NCBI GenBank assembly: GCA_023512835.1
Contig: CM042090.1
Location: 58,391,865-58,455,864, forward strand
From: Taxillus chinensis
Taxonomy: Eukaryota > Streptophyta > Magnoliopsida > Santalales > Loranthaceae
DNA: 64,000 bases
Direction: 5' to 3'
Part shown: piece by piece, positions 1 through 10,302 of the stretch
Numbering within the stretch: the stretch's first letter is position 1
How the letters are laid out: the number at the start of each line of letters is the position of its first letter
Made by a program: the position numbers and the translations under genes
The notes under the pieces: model-generated
The model's database searches: none
Seen by the model: the letters and a program-made list of their open reading frames with translations, nothing else
Told to the model about the DNA's origin: nothing

Positions 1-1044
1 TGTGACCGGTCTTCCACCCACCACCGGGAGGAAGGATATGATTTGGGTGATTGTGGATCGACTCACAAAGTCGGCCCATTTCCTTGCTGTTCGTGAGCGG
101 GACTCTATTGGGACCTTGAGTCACCGTACATGAACGAGATTGTGAGACCGCATGGCGTACCATCATCGGTTGTCTCGGACCGGGATTCGAGGTTCACTTC
201 CCGTTTTTGGGCAGGTTTGCAGGAGGCTATGGGGACCAAGCTTCACTTGAGTACAGCCTTTCACCCCGAGACCGACGGCCGACAGAGAGGACGAATCAGA
301 CTTTGGAGGACATGTTGAGGGCTTGTGTGCTAGATTTTGGGGGTTCGTGGGCAACTCACCTTCCTTTGGTGGAGTTTGCCTACAACAACAGCTTATCAGG
401 CATCCATTGGGATGGCTCCTTTTGAGGCGTTGTATGGACGGCCGTGTCGATCCCCTTTGTGTTGGACCGAGGTGGGGGAGACGGCTCTCTTGGGACCGCA
501 GCTTGGTTCAAGAGGCTACGGAGAAGGTCAAGTTGATTCGTCGCCGTTTGTTGTCGGCTCGAGTCGGCGAAATCTTATGCGGATCAGCGACGGCGACCTT
601 TGGAGTTTTCTCGTTGGTGATCATGTGTTCCTTCGTGTCTCTCCACGTCGTGGACATCGACGGTTTGGGCGGGGTTCCAAGCTATCTCCGCGGTTTATTG
701 GTCCTTTTGAGATTCCTGGATCGTGTAGGGCCTGTAGCCTACCGGTTAGCGTTACCACCGAGGTCGAGTAGAGTGCACAACGTGTTTCACGTGTCCCGGT
801 TGCGAAGTATCACCCCGACCCCACTCATGTGATTGATTGGGGGACGTTGGACATCGAGGATGACATGTCCGTCGTTGAGGCCCCTATTCGTATCCTCGAT
901 CGGCGAGAGAAGCTTTTGCGTGGTCGTGCTATTCCTTTGGTTCGCGTGCCGTGGCAGCACCGTGGCATTGAGGAGGAGACATGGGAACGTGAGTCCGTGA
1001 TGCGTGAGCGGGACCAGGAGTTGTTCGAGGACGAACAATCTTAA
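1..1044 (+). pseudogene. pol: Chromovirus (Tekay/Del-like) pol 3' end: integrase core and chromodomain
   Basis: This is the C-terminal part of a Ty3/gypsy polyprotein whose integrase would insert element cDNA into nuclear chromatin and whose chromodomain would guide targeting. The core is readable in pieces: a WVIVDRLTKSAHF segment near base 50, [12 protein letters not shown] near 175 and the third acidic region near 270-300. The last frame (829-1044) ends in a chromodomain-like stretch with RILDRREKLLRGRAIPLV and WERESVMRERDQELF. At least four frameshifts separate the pieces, so no integrase could be made from it as read. The gene enters from outside the window. Family assignment rests on this tail and on the TGTAATGACCC LTR that follows. 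Confidence 0.85.
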
Positions 1045-1333
1045 GGGTGGAGGGGTGGCTGTTGGCTGGTGTATTTGTATTTCCTTTCGACTTTTGACTT
1101 TAATTTATATTGAATGTGTTAATGAAATGTGCTTGTGATGGATATTTGTGACATGTGGATGTGTTTCCATAGATTGTGATGCATGTGGTTATGGACTGTG
1201 GTGGCACTATGTTATGTGCTATTGTGTACAATGTGCGGTGTATGACCCATTTGGGTGTTGTAGCTCGCCGTGTGGCAAATGGGTAGCTTGTGTTTGTTTT
1301 CCTCGTATCATTTCTTTTCGAGGACGAAAAGTC
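1045..1333 (+). other. Non-coding spacer between chromovirus pol stop and PPT
   Basis: I see no coding signal here. The sequence around the pol stop (1021-1060: a GAGGACGAA motif, then TCTTAAGGG and a purine run) recurs at 1318-1348, so the spacer is bounded by two imperfect copies of the polypurine region. In related elements the PPT normally follows the stop closely, so the roughly 290 bases between may be a local duplication or small insertion. Confidence 0.5.
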
Positions 1334-1348
1334 TTAAGGGGGAGAGGA
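1334..1348 (+). other. Polypurine tract (plus-strand primer site) of the chromovirus
   Basis: A purine-rich run (AAGGGGGAGAGGA) directly precedes the TG that opens the LTR at 1349. That is the expected position of the plus-strand priming site for reverse transcription. Confidence 0.75.
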
Positions 1349-1755
1349 TGTAATGACCCGTGTGTAACCCGTGTGTAAGGAGTTAACCACAAACACTTTG
1401 GATGTTGGTACACAAGTTTAAGGTAAGAGATGAGCCCAAGAGGGGACTTTTGAGAGGTGCATGTGTCAAGTGATAGCGTACATTTATGCCCTAAGAAGAT
1501 GCTATGCGTTCTAAGCGGTTTTAAGCTGTTTTGGCTGATCTTGGAGCTCACTTTTGACCTAGTAGATGGCCTCAAACAATTGGCGTGCAAGAACAAAAAG
1601 TTTCTTAGAATGAGGTCCTCTATCTACCACGGAAATTTCAGAGCATTTGGAGCTGAACGTGAATTCACCCATTTCACGTGCAAGCATATTTTTGCTCCTC
1701 AGGCCTCTACAAGATGCAAGGAGACTTGTGGTGAAGTTTGAGTGCATTTGGAGCT

Positions 1756-1781
1756 GCACGCCAATTGGGGAATTGGCGTGC
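1756..1781. repeat. Perfect 11-bp inverted repeat (hairpin) in chromovirus LTR
   Basis: The arms GCACGCCAATT and AATTGGCGTGC flank a GGGG loop. The inverted LTR has the same structure at 4041-4066 with changed but still complementary arms, GCACGTGAATT and AATTCACGTGC. Confidence 0.85.
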
Positions 1782-1912
1782 AAATTGGCGTGCAGGCATA
1801 TTTTTGCATGGTTCCCTTGGTTTTGACATTCTAAGGAACTTTCTCCAAAGGACCATGTTGAAATTCTAAGTATTTTGGCCTATATGGGTGCGGAAAGGTG
1901 GTGACTTGTGTG

Positions 1913-1934
1913 ATCAAAACTACGTCGTTTTGAT
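1913..1934 (+). promoter_or_regulatory. 22-bp ACGT-centred near-palindrome upstream of LTR TATA box
   Basis: The 8-bp arms ATCAAAAC and GTTTTGAT flank TACGTC. It ends 11 bases before the TATA box. The same 22-mer occurs twice in the inverted LTR (3851-3872, 3888-3909) and twice in the third LTR (41758-41779, 41795-41816). ACGT cores are typical plant bZIP targets, so an enhancer role is inferred. Confidence 0.7.
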
Positions 1935-1945
1935 GTTGTGTTGTC

Positions 1946-1953
1946 TATATAAG
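1946..1953 (+). promoter_or_regulatory. Probable TATA box of chromovirus LTR
   Basis: TATATAAG lies shortly downstream of the ACGT dyad. The related LTRs have a TATA-like motif in the same relation to the dyad: 3832-3839 on the minus strand and near 41829. Confidence 0.7.
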
Positions 1954-2552
1954 GAGGAGAAGCCCCTCTGTTTTAGGTTTAGGGTTTGTTGCTTCACCAC
2001 CGGCGTCGCAGAGAGAGAGAGAGAGGAAGGAGAGCTCCTGGTTGCTGCCGGGCGTCTTGCGTGGGTGGTCGGTGCTCCGTGGGTGGACGGCGTTCGGCTT
2101 GGGATCAGACCGTTGTTGCGTTGTTGCGTTTTCCTTGAGGTAGGGATTCTGTTCTTCCTACATCCTCCTCTGTCCTAGGGTCCTAGGGCAGAATATTATA
2201 TTATTTATATGTAAATTCATATAGGTGTGACCTCCTATATGAATGTTGGCCTTCAATGGCGATTTTGGTGTTTCTGGTGTTTGTGTGATGCATGAAAAGT
2301 GTTTGATAAAATGCCTGTACGACATGCCCGCTACATGTTTGATGAAATACCTGTGTGAACTTAGCCGTGTGTATATGCCCATTAAGTGTTTGGTAATATG
2401 TCCGTGTGACTGGACTTGTGGTTTAGTGTATGTATGTATGCTGGATGTTTGCTCTATGGCCTGAATGGTTGGGTTTGTACGCTTGTGAACGGGTGCTCAC
2501 CAGGTGTTTGGTTGTATGCTTGTGTGACCATGTGTGTTGTGTGCTTGACTGG

Positions 2553-2682
2553 CACTTGGCCTGAAGAGGCGGTTAAATCACTTGGCCTGAAGAGGCGGTT
2601 AAATCACTTGGCCTGAAGAGGCGGTTAAATCACTTGGCCTGAAGAGGCGGTTAAATCACTTGGCCTGAAGAGGCGGTTAAAT
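2553..2682 (+). repeat. Five tandem copies of a 26-bp unit inside the LTR
   Basis: The unit contains CTTGGCCTGAAGAGGCGG and repeats five times without visible change, followed by a partial sixth. At the same relative place the other two chromoviral LTRs carry unrelated short repeats (3182-3242; about 42780-42930). The position is therefore prone to repeat growth while the repeat sequence itself is not conserved. Confidence 0.9.
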
Positions 2683-3178
2683 CACTTGTGGTTAGAGTGT
2701 TGGCCTGTGTGGCAGTGGAGGATTGTAAATTGTTGATGTGGTTGTTATTATGTTTGTTGAAACCGTTGTAACACAACACCGCACTTGTACACATGGCATG
2801 TAGATGCTAGGAACATGGGATGGGTCAGGGAGACATGATCCCTACCGAGCTGTGGTTGCTCACCCCCTCCTACTGTTTGTTTGTTTTCCAGGAACTTACA
2901 GGCGTTAGGTGGATACACCAAGGCGGAGGACCTTATTTACTTTACTGTTTATGTTGTTTTCTTTTATGGGAACTGATGTAACCCCAGTGGGGATGGGGTT
3001 GGAAATAATTCTTTTGTAATAAACTGGTTTGGATTATTTGTATGAACATTACTTTCTTGAACGTGTTGTGGATGTTTGAAATGTAAAATTCTTGGTTTGT
3101 ATCCTAACCCCTCTGCCCTCCGTGTGGGTAAGGGGAGTCACGTGCCGGTTTCCTCGGGTTGGAAATCCGGGCGTGACA

Positions 3179-4340
3179 GGTCCCGGGCTTCCACAGCCAC
3201 CGGGTTCCACAAAACAGTCCCGGGCTTCCACAGCCACCGGGTGTACAAGCAAACACGCAGCACATAAGGCCATACAGGCATAACATCAAACACTTAATAT
3301 GCTTAGTCACACGGAAATAACGTCGAACACTTAGCAAGCATATATTCACAGGCTTACAAACCCAGCCACACAGCTATTATTCCAAACACATAATATGCGT
3401 AGCCTCACAGGCATTATTTCAAACACGTTCTGAGCATACACACAGGCATATTCATACAGGCATATCCACACCGGCATTTTATCAAACACTTAACATGCAC
3501 CAACCACCCAATCTCAGAAATCACACCAAAACGCCACTGAAGGCCAACATTCATATAGGAGGTCACACCTATATGAATTTACATATAAATAATATAACAG
3601 ATATAACTCATATTCTGCCCTAGGACCCTAGGACAAAGGAGGACTTAGGAAGAACAGAATCCCTACCTTAAAACAGATCTTCCCTGCTCCCGCACTAAAC
3701 GCCGTCCTCCCCACGCAAGTTGCTCCGGCCCGGCAGCAACCAGCAACTCCCCTTCCTTCTCTCTCTCTCTCTCTACGACGGCCACAAAGAATCGAAGAGA
3801 ACCCTAAACCTAAAACAGAGGGCTTCTCCTCCTTATATAGCCAACACAACATCAAAACGACGTAGTTTTGATTAAGTGAAACCCAGCATCAAAACGACGT
3901 AGTTTTGATCACACAAGTTAGCACCTTTCCGCACCCATATAGGCCAAAATACTCAGAATTTCAACATGGTCCTTTGGAGAAAGTTCCTTAGAATGTCAAA
4001 ACCAAGGGAACCATGCAAAAATATGCCTGCACGCCAATTTGCACGTGAATTCCCCAATTCACGTGCACCTCCATATGGACTCCAAATGCTCTCAAACTTC
4101 ACCCCTAGCCTCCTTGCATCATTTAGAAGTCAACCACACTTGCACGTGAATTGGACCCATATCACGTGCACCTCACATACATGTCCATTTGGCCTGAAAC
4201 TTCTGTGGTAGATAGAGGACACCATTCTAAGCATCTTTCCTTTTGCACGTGAATTTATTGGAGTCCATTTACTAGGTCAAAATCTAGAAAAACTCTACTC
4301 AGGAGGCAAAACTGACTAACTCAAGGTACGGGTCCTTACA
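3179..4340 (-). repeat. Inverted, 3'-truncated LTR of a second chromovirus
   Basis: Read on the minus strand it starts TGTAAGGACCCGTACC at 4340. It follows the order of the plus LTR (G-box/hairpin region, two ACGT dyads, TATA box, CT-rich leader, telomere-like ACCCTAAACC) to about 3250, then two copies of a roughly 37-bp repeat (3182-3242). It stops where the plus LTR ends at 3178, so the plus element probably inserted into this LTR. The rest should lie left of the window. Its right edge abuts Tat pol codons, showing insertion into element C. Confidence 0.8.
3832..3839 (-). promoter_or_regulatory. TATA box of the inverted chromovirus LTR
   Basis: The minus strand reads TATATAAG, preceded on that strand by two ACGT dyads (3851-3872 and 3888-3909), the same arrangement as in the plus LTR. 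Confidence 0.65.
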
Positions 4341-4341
4341 A

Positions 4342-4437
4342 GCATTCTCGGGAGGCGCATTGATCCTTGCCAAAATGGACAGAGATGAGCTTCCTAATCC
4401 AGTGAATAGTGATGCCGTCAAAACGTTTTATGCTTAA
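4342..4437 (+). pseudogene. pol: Tat-lineage pol C-terminus (end of integrase)
   Basis: The last 31 codons and stop of a Tat-type polyprotein are open here, including AFSGGALILAKM and NSDAVKTFYA. The same end is readable on the minus strand of element D (stop at 33747-33749), where upstream codons continue into the integrase C-terminal domain. The insertion point of the chromoviral LTR falls just before the AFSGG codons. Confidence 0.85.
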
Positions 4438-4477
4438 CTCTCATACCTCCCAACAAGATTCTCATTCCTGTAATGAG

Positions 4478-4602
4478 CGGACTTGGTGAAAACCCGAAAG
4501 GGCACCAAGGGTAAAATACAAAGCTCCAACAAAAGACAAAAAAAAAAAAACAAAGGCGGACTTGGTGAAAACCTGAAAGGGCACCAAGGGTAAAATACAA
4601 AG
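4478..4602 (+). repeat. Two direct copies of a roughly 47-bp unit after Tat pol
   Basis: Copies at about 4478-4524 and 4555-4602 share GGACTTGGTGAAAACC and GGGCACCAAGGGTAAAATAC, with an A-rich linker between them. Element D carries the motif at 33660-33710 in reverse. Role unknown. Confidence 0.75.
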
Positions 4603-5672
4603 CCAACAATAAATCTTGAAAGGGTGAAATCAGTCAGAATCTGAAAGGATCAGGACCACAACAAATAGGGTCCTTTACAAACAGTGGAGACAACATCATC
4701 CAAAAACAGCGGCTGCAAATAGTGGAAGACTTGGTCAAACCTGCAGCACACTCGAATCAAATTTGTATATTATGCTTTTTAAAGACTTGTAATTCTGTTT
4801 ATCAGATTATAACAATAGGACACTTTTTATGATATAAATATGTTTTGTGGAATCAAACCAGCAAAATCCCGTTTTATATCCTTAATCATATTTTATCCTC
4901 TTCATTTCACATTTAAATAGAATATCTTAAATCCCCAGTGGGATCCATTGGCATTACCTTATGAGTAGGGTCAAGCTCAAAATCCCCACACAAATTAAGT
5001 CCCAAACTCAGAGTACTCATATCTCCACAGAATATCACTATCCCCAGAGAAGCCGTCAAGTCAAGCTCCTTAATATGGTGAAGCTAAATTTAACAGACCC
5101 TTCATGTACAAAAGGGAGTTCCCCAGCAAAGACAGAACGGACTCCCCATCCAAAGAGAACATTGTTCCCCAACAAGTTGAATGTTAGCCAACCTCTCCAA
5201 CAGCATTGAGATAGATCTCTAGTCCTGACCAAACCCTCAGTGATACATCACATTGCATTCGATGCATACATCGCATTGCATCGCATAGCATCATATGGCA
5301 CCACAGGTTGAGGTTTATGCATCCCCGCATACAGCACATTGCAGTCCATGCATCATTTACATACATTCAAAGCATACTCTGTAATTTCAGGAATGTTGTC
5401 GTCTCTGAAGATCCTAAGAGCTCATACTCAGCAAGCTTCTCATCAAGCTATCCTAGCTTTCTTTGTTCAACTTTACAACTCTTTCTTTGCAATTTCCCCA
5501 AGCTCTAACGCATCCTTTTGGCACTTGACAAACTTTTTCCCCTTTTAGGTCACCTCGTAGAAGCGATCTCCTTGAGTGAACTCGTGAGGGAGCCCAAATT
5601 GGGTTACTTCCCAAACTCACCATTCCCTTAAAGCATTTCCCCAAATACCAATTGATGTCTCCAACAAGTCTT
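4603..5672 (+). other. Tat element C 3' untranslated region, no gene seen
   Basis: No family-like protein is visible. Short open frames such as 4961-5209 have no recognisable motif. The stretch corresponds, inverted and diverged, to 32821-33660 of element D, including a conserved block on an AAGGAGATCGCTC theme (about 5560-5600 and 32920-32940). It is best read as the untranslated region between pol and the minisatellite. Confidence 0.6.
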
Positions 5673-6690
5673 TCCAACTTAAGCCTATCATTCTTCGTGG
5701 GCTTTCCATTTTCAATTCGAGCCTATCGTTCTTTGTGGGCCTTTCAATTTTCAGTTCAAGCCTATCGTTGTTGTGGGCTTTCTCTTTTCCATTTAAGCCT
5801 ATCGTTCTTTGTGGGCTTTCCATTTTCAATTCGAGCCTATCATTGTTGTGGGCCTTTCAATTTTTATTTTAAGCCTATCGTTCTTTGTGGGCTTTCCATT
5901 TTCAATTCGAGCCTATCGTTGCGGTGGGCCTTTCATTTTTAGTTTAAGCCTATTGTTCTTGTGGGCTTTTCCATTTAAGCCTATCGTTGTTGTGGGCTAT
6001 CCATTTTCAATTTGAGTCTATCGTTCTTTGTGGGCCTTTCAATTTTTAGTTCACGCCTATCGTTCTTTGTGGGCTTTTCCATTTTTAATTGACACCTATC
6101 GTTCTTGTGGGCTTTTCCATTTCAATTCAAGCCTATCATTGTTGTGGGCTTTCCATTTTCAATTCTAGCCTATCATTCTTGTGGGCCTTTCAATTTTTTA
6201 GTTTAAGCCTATCGTTCTTTGTGGGCTTTCCATTTTTCGGTTTAAGCCTAACGTTCTTTGTGGGCTTTCCCTTTTGAATTTAAGCCTATTGTTTTTGTGG
6301 GCTTTCCATTTTCAATTTAAGCATATCGTTGATGCGGGCTTTTCATTTTCAATTCAAGCCTAACGTTGTTGTGGGCTATCCATTTAAGCCTATCGTTCTT
6401 GTGGGCTTTCCATTTTTTAGTTTAAGCCTATCGTTCTTTGTGGGCTTTCCATTTTTTAGTATTAAGTCTAAACGTTACCGTAGGCTTTCCTTTTGAATTT
6501 AAGCCTATTGTTGCTATGGGCTTTCCATTTTCAATTTAAGCTCTATCGCTATTATGGGCTTTTCATTTTTAATTCAAGTGTTCCCGTGGGCTTTCCTTCT
6601 TTTCCTGATCACGCCTATCGTTGCGGTAGGCTTTCAAATTTTAGTTTAAGCCTATCTTTGTTGTAGGCTTTCCTTTTCCAGTATCTTTGC
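5673..6690 (+). repeat. Minisatellite of a 36-40 bp unit in Tat element C
   Basis: There are about 25 diverged units on the theme AAGCCTATCGTT, then GTGGGCTTTCC, then ATTTTCAATT. Element D carries the inverted counterpart at 18617-19613 and 32638-32820. Tandem repeats between pol and the 3' LTR are known for Tat-lineage elements and can seed satellite DNA. Open frames across the array come from its low stop content and are not called as genes. Confidence 0.9.
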
Positions 6691-6858
6691 ATTATGGGCG
6701 GTAATCCTATGGCCTCTGCAACACCTTCTACACCTAGCCAGTACTCTCCTTTCGCTTTAAAATCAGGTAAGTCAGGTAAGTGCTCTGACCCGTCCAAAAT
6801 GGCTCCCTTTTATCTTTGTACATTGTTTGTACACAAACAATGCACAAAGAGGGGCAGC
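6691..6858 (+). other. Pre-LTR segment and polypurine tract of Tat element C
   Basis: A unique segment with ACACAAACAATGCACAAAG ends in the purine-rich AAAGAGGGGCAGC just before the LTR. Element D has the same segment inverted at about 18399-18480. Confidence 0.6.
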
Positions 6859-7410
6859 TGTTGGACCCCATTTTGTCTGGGTTAGACATACTAACCCCAT
6901 TTGATATACCTTCTGCCCATGCCATATACCTTGTTGAACGGGTCCACAATGATCCCATACTTCCAAGGAATGGTTTGGAATTGATGTTAACCCCAGTTTG
7001 CACGAGATGGATCAATTGACACGGACGGGGGAGTCCAAAATTAATGACTTCTGCTACAAGTCTTTGAAGCACCCCAAGACCAACACCAGGTGATAGAGGA
7101 TGAAAATTGGAGACTAGCGCACTTGACCGAGCTCAAATCGGACTTAAAATGAAGAAGTTATGGCCAAAACAACTTTCGTTGGAAAAGTCAAAACTTGCCA
7201 AAAGATAGTCAATGCCCCTGGTCAAATCGCCCGAAAAAGTGGCCATGCGAAATTCTTCAAAGTGTCAATTTAGGCGAATACGGATCTCCCCAAACAATCC
7301 CTGGAAAGTTATCCTTTTTTGCATTTTAGGTGAAGGGTAAGAAGGTAATTAAAACTTTGGGGTTGACCATTGGCATTGAACGTTGACCGCCGACACTTTG
7401 ACCCATTGAC

Positions 7411-7990
7411 CTTCGAAGCCTTGAAGCCCCGAAGCCTCGAAGCCCCGAAGCCTCGAAGCCCCGAAGCTTCGAAGCCTCGAAGCCTCGAAGCATCGAAGCC
7501 TCGAAGCCTCGAAGCCTTGAAGCATCGAAGCCTTGAAGATTCGAAGCCTCGAAGCCCCGCTGCCGACACTTCGACCTTCGACTCGCCCTTTCGACCTTCA
7601 ACCCCCTAACTCTTGAAGCCTCGAAGCCCCGCTGCTGACACTCCGACCTTCGACCCTTCGACCCTTGACCCTCGAAGCCTATAAACCTTCGACCCGCGAC
7701 TTACGAACCTACGACGCCTTGACTGCGACGCCTTGACACGCGACCTACGACGCCTTGACTTGCGAGGCCTTGACCTGCGAACCTTCGAACCTTGACCTAT
7801 GACCCACGGACCCTCGAAGCTTTGTCAACCTCCGACCTTCGACCCTTCGACCCGTTGACCGTTGACCTTTGACCTGCCGACACTTCGACCCGTTGACCGT
7901 TGACTTTCGCCCCACCGAAATTTCGACCCATCGCAGCTTCGACCTTGCCGACACTTCGACCCTGCCGACATTCGACCCTTAACATCCGAC
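7411..7990 (+). repeat. Short tandem repeats on CGAAGCC / TTCGACC themes in Tat LTR
   Basis: The first part is CGAAGCCTCGAAGCCCCGAAG in 8-17 bp steps. The second part shifts to TTCGACC and TTGACC steps. The inverted counterparts lie at about 17580-18060 and 35015-35200 on the minus strand. Confidence 0.85.
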
Positions 7991-8885
7991 TTTCGCTATT
8001 TGGCTCCTCTCACTGGCTTTTCTCGCCGGGCCGTTCACGAGACCCATATTTATGCGCTAGCCATCCGATAAAGATGCTTTTCAACGCCTGTCGGTCACAT
8101 GTGCTAAAATAAAAATTAAAAAAAGGCAATCACGAGCTGCCCCATTTTACGCACGGGCTGTCGAACCACCGGACAAAGCACGAATACGCAATTAAAAAGC
8201 GCCGGCATTCATAATAGAGCATTAAATGCGGCAATTAATGACATCCAGCCAAAATTTTTTGTTAGCCCTTTAAATCCAGACTCTTGTCCACGTGCAACAT
8301 ACACCAGAGAGACCCATCGATACATCAAAAGAAAACGCCGATTACGCCCCAAAGAAAAAACACCCAAATTTTCGCCCCAAATTCTCTCCCTTTTCCAAAA
8401 TCAAAAACAAGCTACCCGGATTTTCTCCCTGCCTTTCAGGCTTCTTTTTTCAAACATAAAAAAAAGGAGGTCTCCCCGATTTTCTGTTTCTCTCTTACGA
8501 ATTTTCTTGCCCAAAGCAAAAAAACTCTACCATTTTCAAATCCCCTCTCACGTTTTTTCCGCCCCAAAACCCCAAATAAAAATCCTCTCATCATCTGCTC
8601 TCGGTTCCAACATACACTACGGTCTCCATGGTATATCCCATCCGATTTTCGTAATTCTTGGATTTGGTGCTTTTATACTCGACCTGGAGAATATCGGCGC
8701 ATGCAGGATAACTCGAACGGAAGGCCGGTGTTGAAGCCTTACCCAAACTAAAGTCGGTTCAATTTCTAATTCATTTGTATTTGTATGTTTATTGCTTATT
8801 AGCTTATTTATATCCCTACTTGATGTAAGCTATAGTATTTCGTTTTGTTTATGATTGTTGATATATGTTGTATATCTTGTCTATG

Positions 8886-9560
8886 TTGTAATATGTAAAG
8901 TGCGGTAAAAAAAAAGAGGGACAAAAATAGAGATATAAAGATAAAGAAAAAAAAGAGTGAAAAAAAGATGAAAAAAAGAGTGGCTATGTTTTCATATGAT
9001 CTGTGGATGTCACAATCGGACACTCCACATCTATTTTGGTATATATGTTCATATGTATTTTCAATTGTTGAGACGCGTAGATTTAGGTTCAAGGCTTTCT
9101 ATAAGTAAAAAGGTAAAAAAAATAATAATAAAAATAACAACGGTTTCCACAAAAATATCTGCAATAAAAATATTTTTTAAAAAATGTTTCCTAAAAAAAA
9201 CAAAACAAAAAAAAAACCAAAAACGTTTTCAACAAAATGCTTTCCAAAATGTTTTCACTAAAATATATTCAAAATGTTTTAATAAAATATGTTCAAAAAA
9301 TATCTTCAAAAAAAAAAAAAAAAACAAAACAAAACAAAAAAAAAACAAAAACAAACAAAAAAACATTTTCATGTTTTCAAACAAAAAAAAAACCAAAATT
9401 AGTACTTGTCCAAAACCAAAAAAACAAAAAAAAAAGACAAAAAAAACAAAAACAAACAAAAAATGTATGTTTTCTAACCCAAAAAAAACCAGAAAAAAGG
9501 GGAAAGTAAAAAAGAAAAAAAATCATATTTGAGGACTTCAATTTCCAAAATAAAACCAAA
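8886..9560 (+). repeat. A-rich low-complexity tract in Tat LTR
   Basis: Runs of A with scattered C (AAAACAAAAACAAACAAA) give long Lys/Asn or, reversed, Phe-rich frames without meaning. The T-rich mirror is at about 15960-16560 in element D. Confidence 0.85.
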
Positions 9561-9967
9561 CACCAAAACCAACTCGTAGGATCTCATTTAAACAAAAACC
9601 CAAAACCTTTAGGATTCCTTTTAGAAATTTAGGTTAAATCCATTTTCACCATGACTTCAATAAATAACTTAGCTAAATAAAAATCATAAACTTCTTAGGA
9701 AACTTAACCTGATCATGACAAGTACAAATAAAATAAAAAACCTCCTCCTCCTAAATTAGATACCGAATGGGCCCCGTAGGGGTGCTAATCCTTCCCTACA
9801 CGTCCCGAACCCTTCTCTCGATAACGCAGACCACACACTTGAAACAACTCAAAGTAGAGGGTATCCAACTGTACCCCAAAAACGGTTGGTGGCGACTCTA
9901 AATTTTATCACCATTGGTTTAGTTTGAGCTCACCCCAAACGGGCCCGGACGAAAACCGGTGATGACA

Positions 9968-10300
9968 AACCCTGGAGAACTTCCTAGCCGTTCAGAGCCC
10001 AACCCTCGAGAATACTGCAAAGCAGTAACTTTAAGAAGTGGTAAGGAACTTCAACAATCCCAACCTCCAAAAGAATCTGAGCCAAGCAAAGAACAAAGTC
10101 AACCCAAGGAGGTTCAACAAAGTAAAGTGCCTACTCAAGAGCCCGAGAAGGACGAGCCAAAGGAAGCTCAAACAAATGAAGAAATACCACGAAGAAGGAG
10201 TTTAAGTCATATGTTCCACCTCTCTTGTTTCCTTAAAGACAAGCAAAACGGAAGAAGGATGAATAATTCAACAAATTTGTGGAAATCTTCAAGCAAATAA
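9968..10300 (+). pseudogene. gag: Athila-like gag C-terminal region
   Basis: The frame shows PREYCKAVTLRSGKEL followed by a Glu/Gln/Lys/Pro-rich stretch, the usual end of Athila gag before the protease. The 5' part is missing because the Tat LTR ends at 9967. A frameshift near 10210 separates it from the protease frame. The AACCC at 9968-9972 is the expected target duplication of Tat element C. Confidence 0.8.
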
Positions 10301-10302
10301 AG

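Larger units (their letters stand above)
1349..3178 (+). repeat. Chromovirus 3' LTR, complete
   Basis: The repeat opens TGTAATGACCCGTG right after a polypurine tract and closes GGGCGTGACA, giving 1830 bases with TG...CA ends. It carries a TATATAAG box (1946-1953), a 22-bp ACGT-centred dyad upstream of it (1913-1934), a perfect hairpin (1756-1781) and five tandem 26-bp copies (2553-2682). Divergent relatives are the inverted LTR at 3179-4340 and the LTR at 41460-43770. The five bases after it (GGTCC) should be its target duplication, but the left copy lies outside the window. Confidence 0.85.
4341..9967 (+). mobile_element. Tat/Ogre-like Ty3/gypsy element C, 3' part
   Basis: It consists of the pol end (4342-4437), a long untranslated region with a 37-bp-class minisatellite (5673-6690), a purine-rich PPT and a 3109-bp LTR. 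A minus-strand relative (element D, 15523-35513) has the same parts in the same order. The left part is cut by the inverted chromoviral LTR. The right end sits inside the gag of Athila-like element H, so C is younger than H. Confidence 0.8.
6859..9967 (+). repeat. Tat element C 3' LTR, complete (3109 bp)
   Basis: It opens TGTTGGACCCCATTTTG and closes GGTGATGACA. The inverted LTR at 15523-18398 matches it end to end, and a truncated third copy is at 35010-35513. Internal landmarks are a CGAAGCC-type short repeat (7411-7990), an A-rich tract (8886-9560) and a conserved end with CCCTACACGTCCCGAACCC. Open frames inside it have repeat-driven or low-complexity products and are not called. Confidence 0.85.

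Noticed and set aside
4961..5209. 82-codon frame after the Tat pol
   Set aside because: No motif, and the inverted counterpart in element D is not open; treated as untranslated region.
7411..7560. Possible CRISPR-like array
   Set aside because: Repeat units are contiguous and degenerate with no unique spacers, in plant retrotransposon sequence.
7309..7609. Frames with repeated RGFEASRL or PRSLEA text
   Set aside because: Products of the CGAAGCC tandem repeat in the Tat LTR, readable on both strands.
8996..9532. Lys-rich 178-codon frame and Phe-rich reverse frames
   Set aside because: They lie in an A-rich low-complexity tract inside an LTR, with no family motif.
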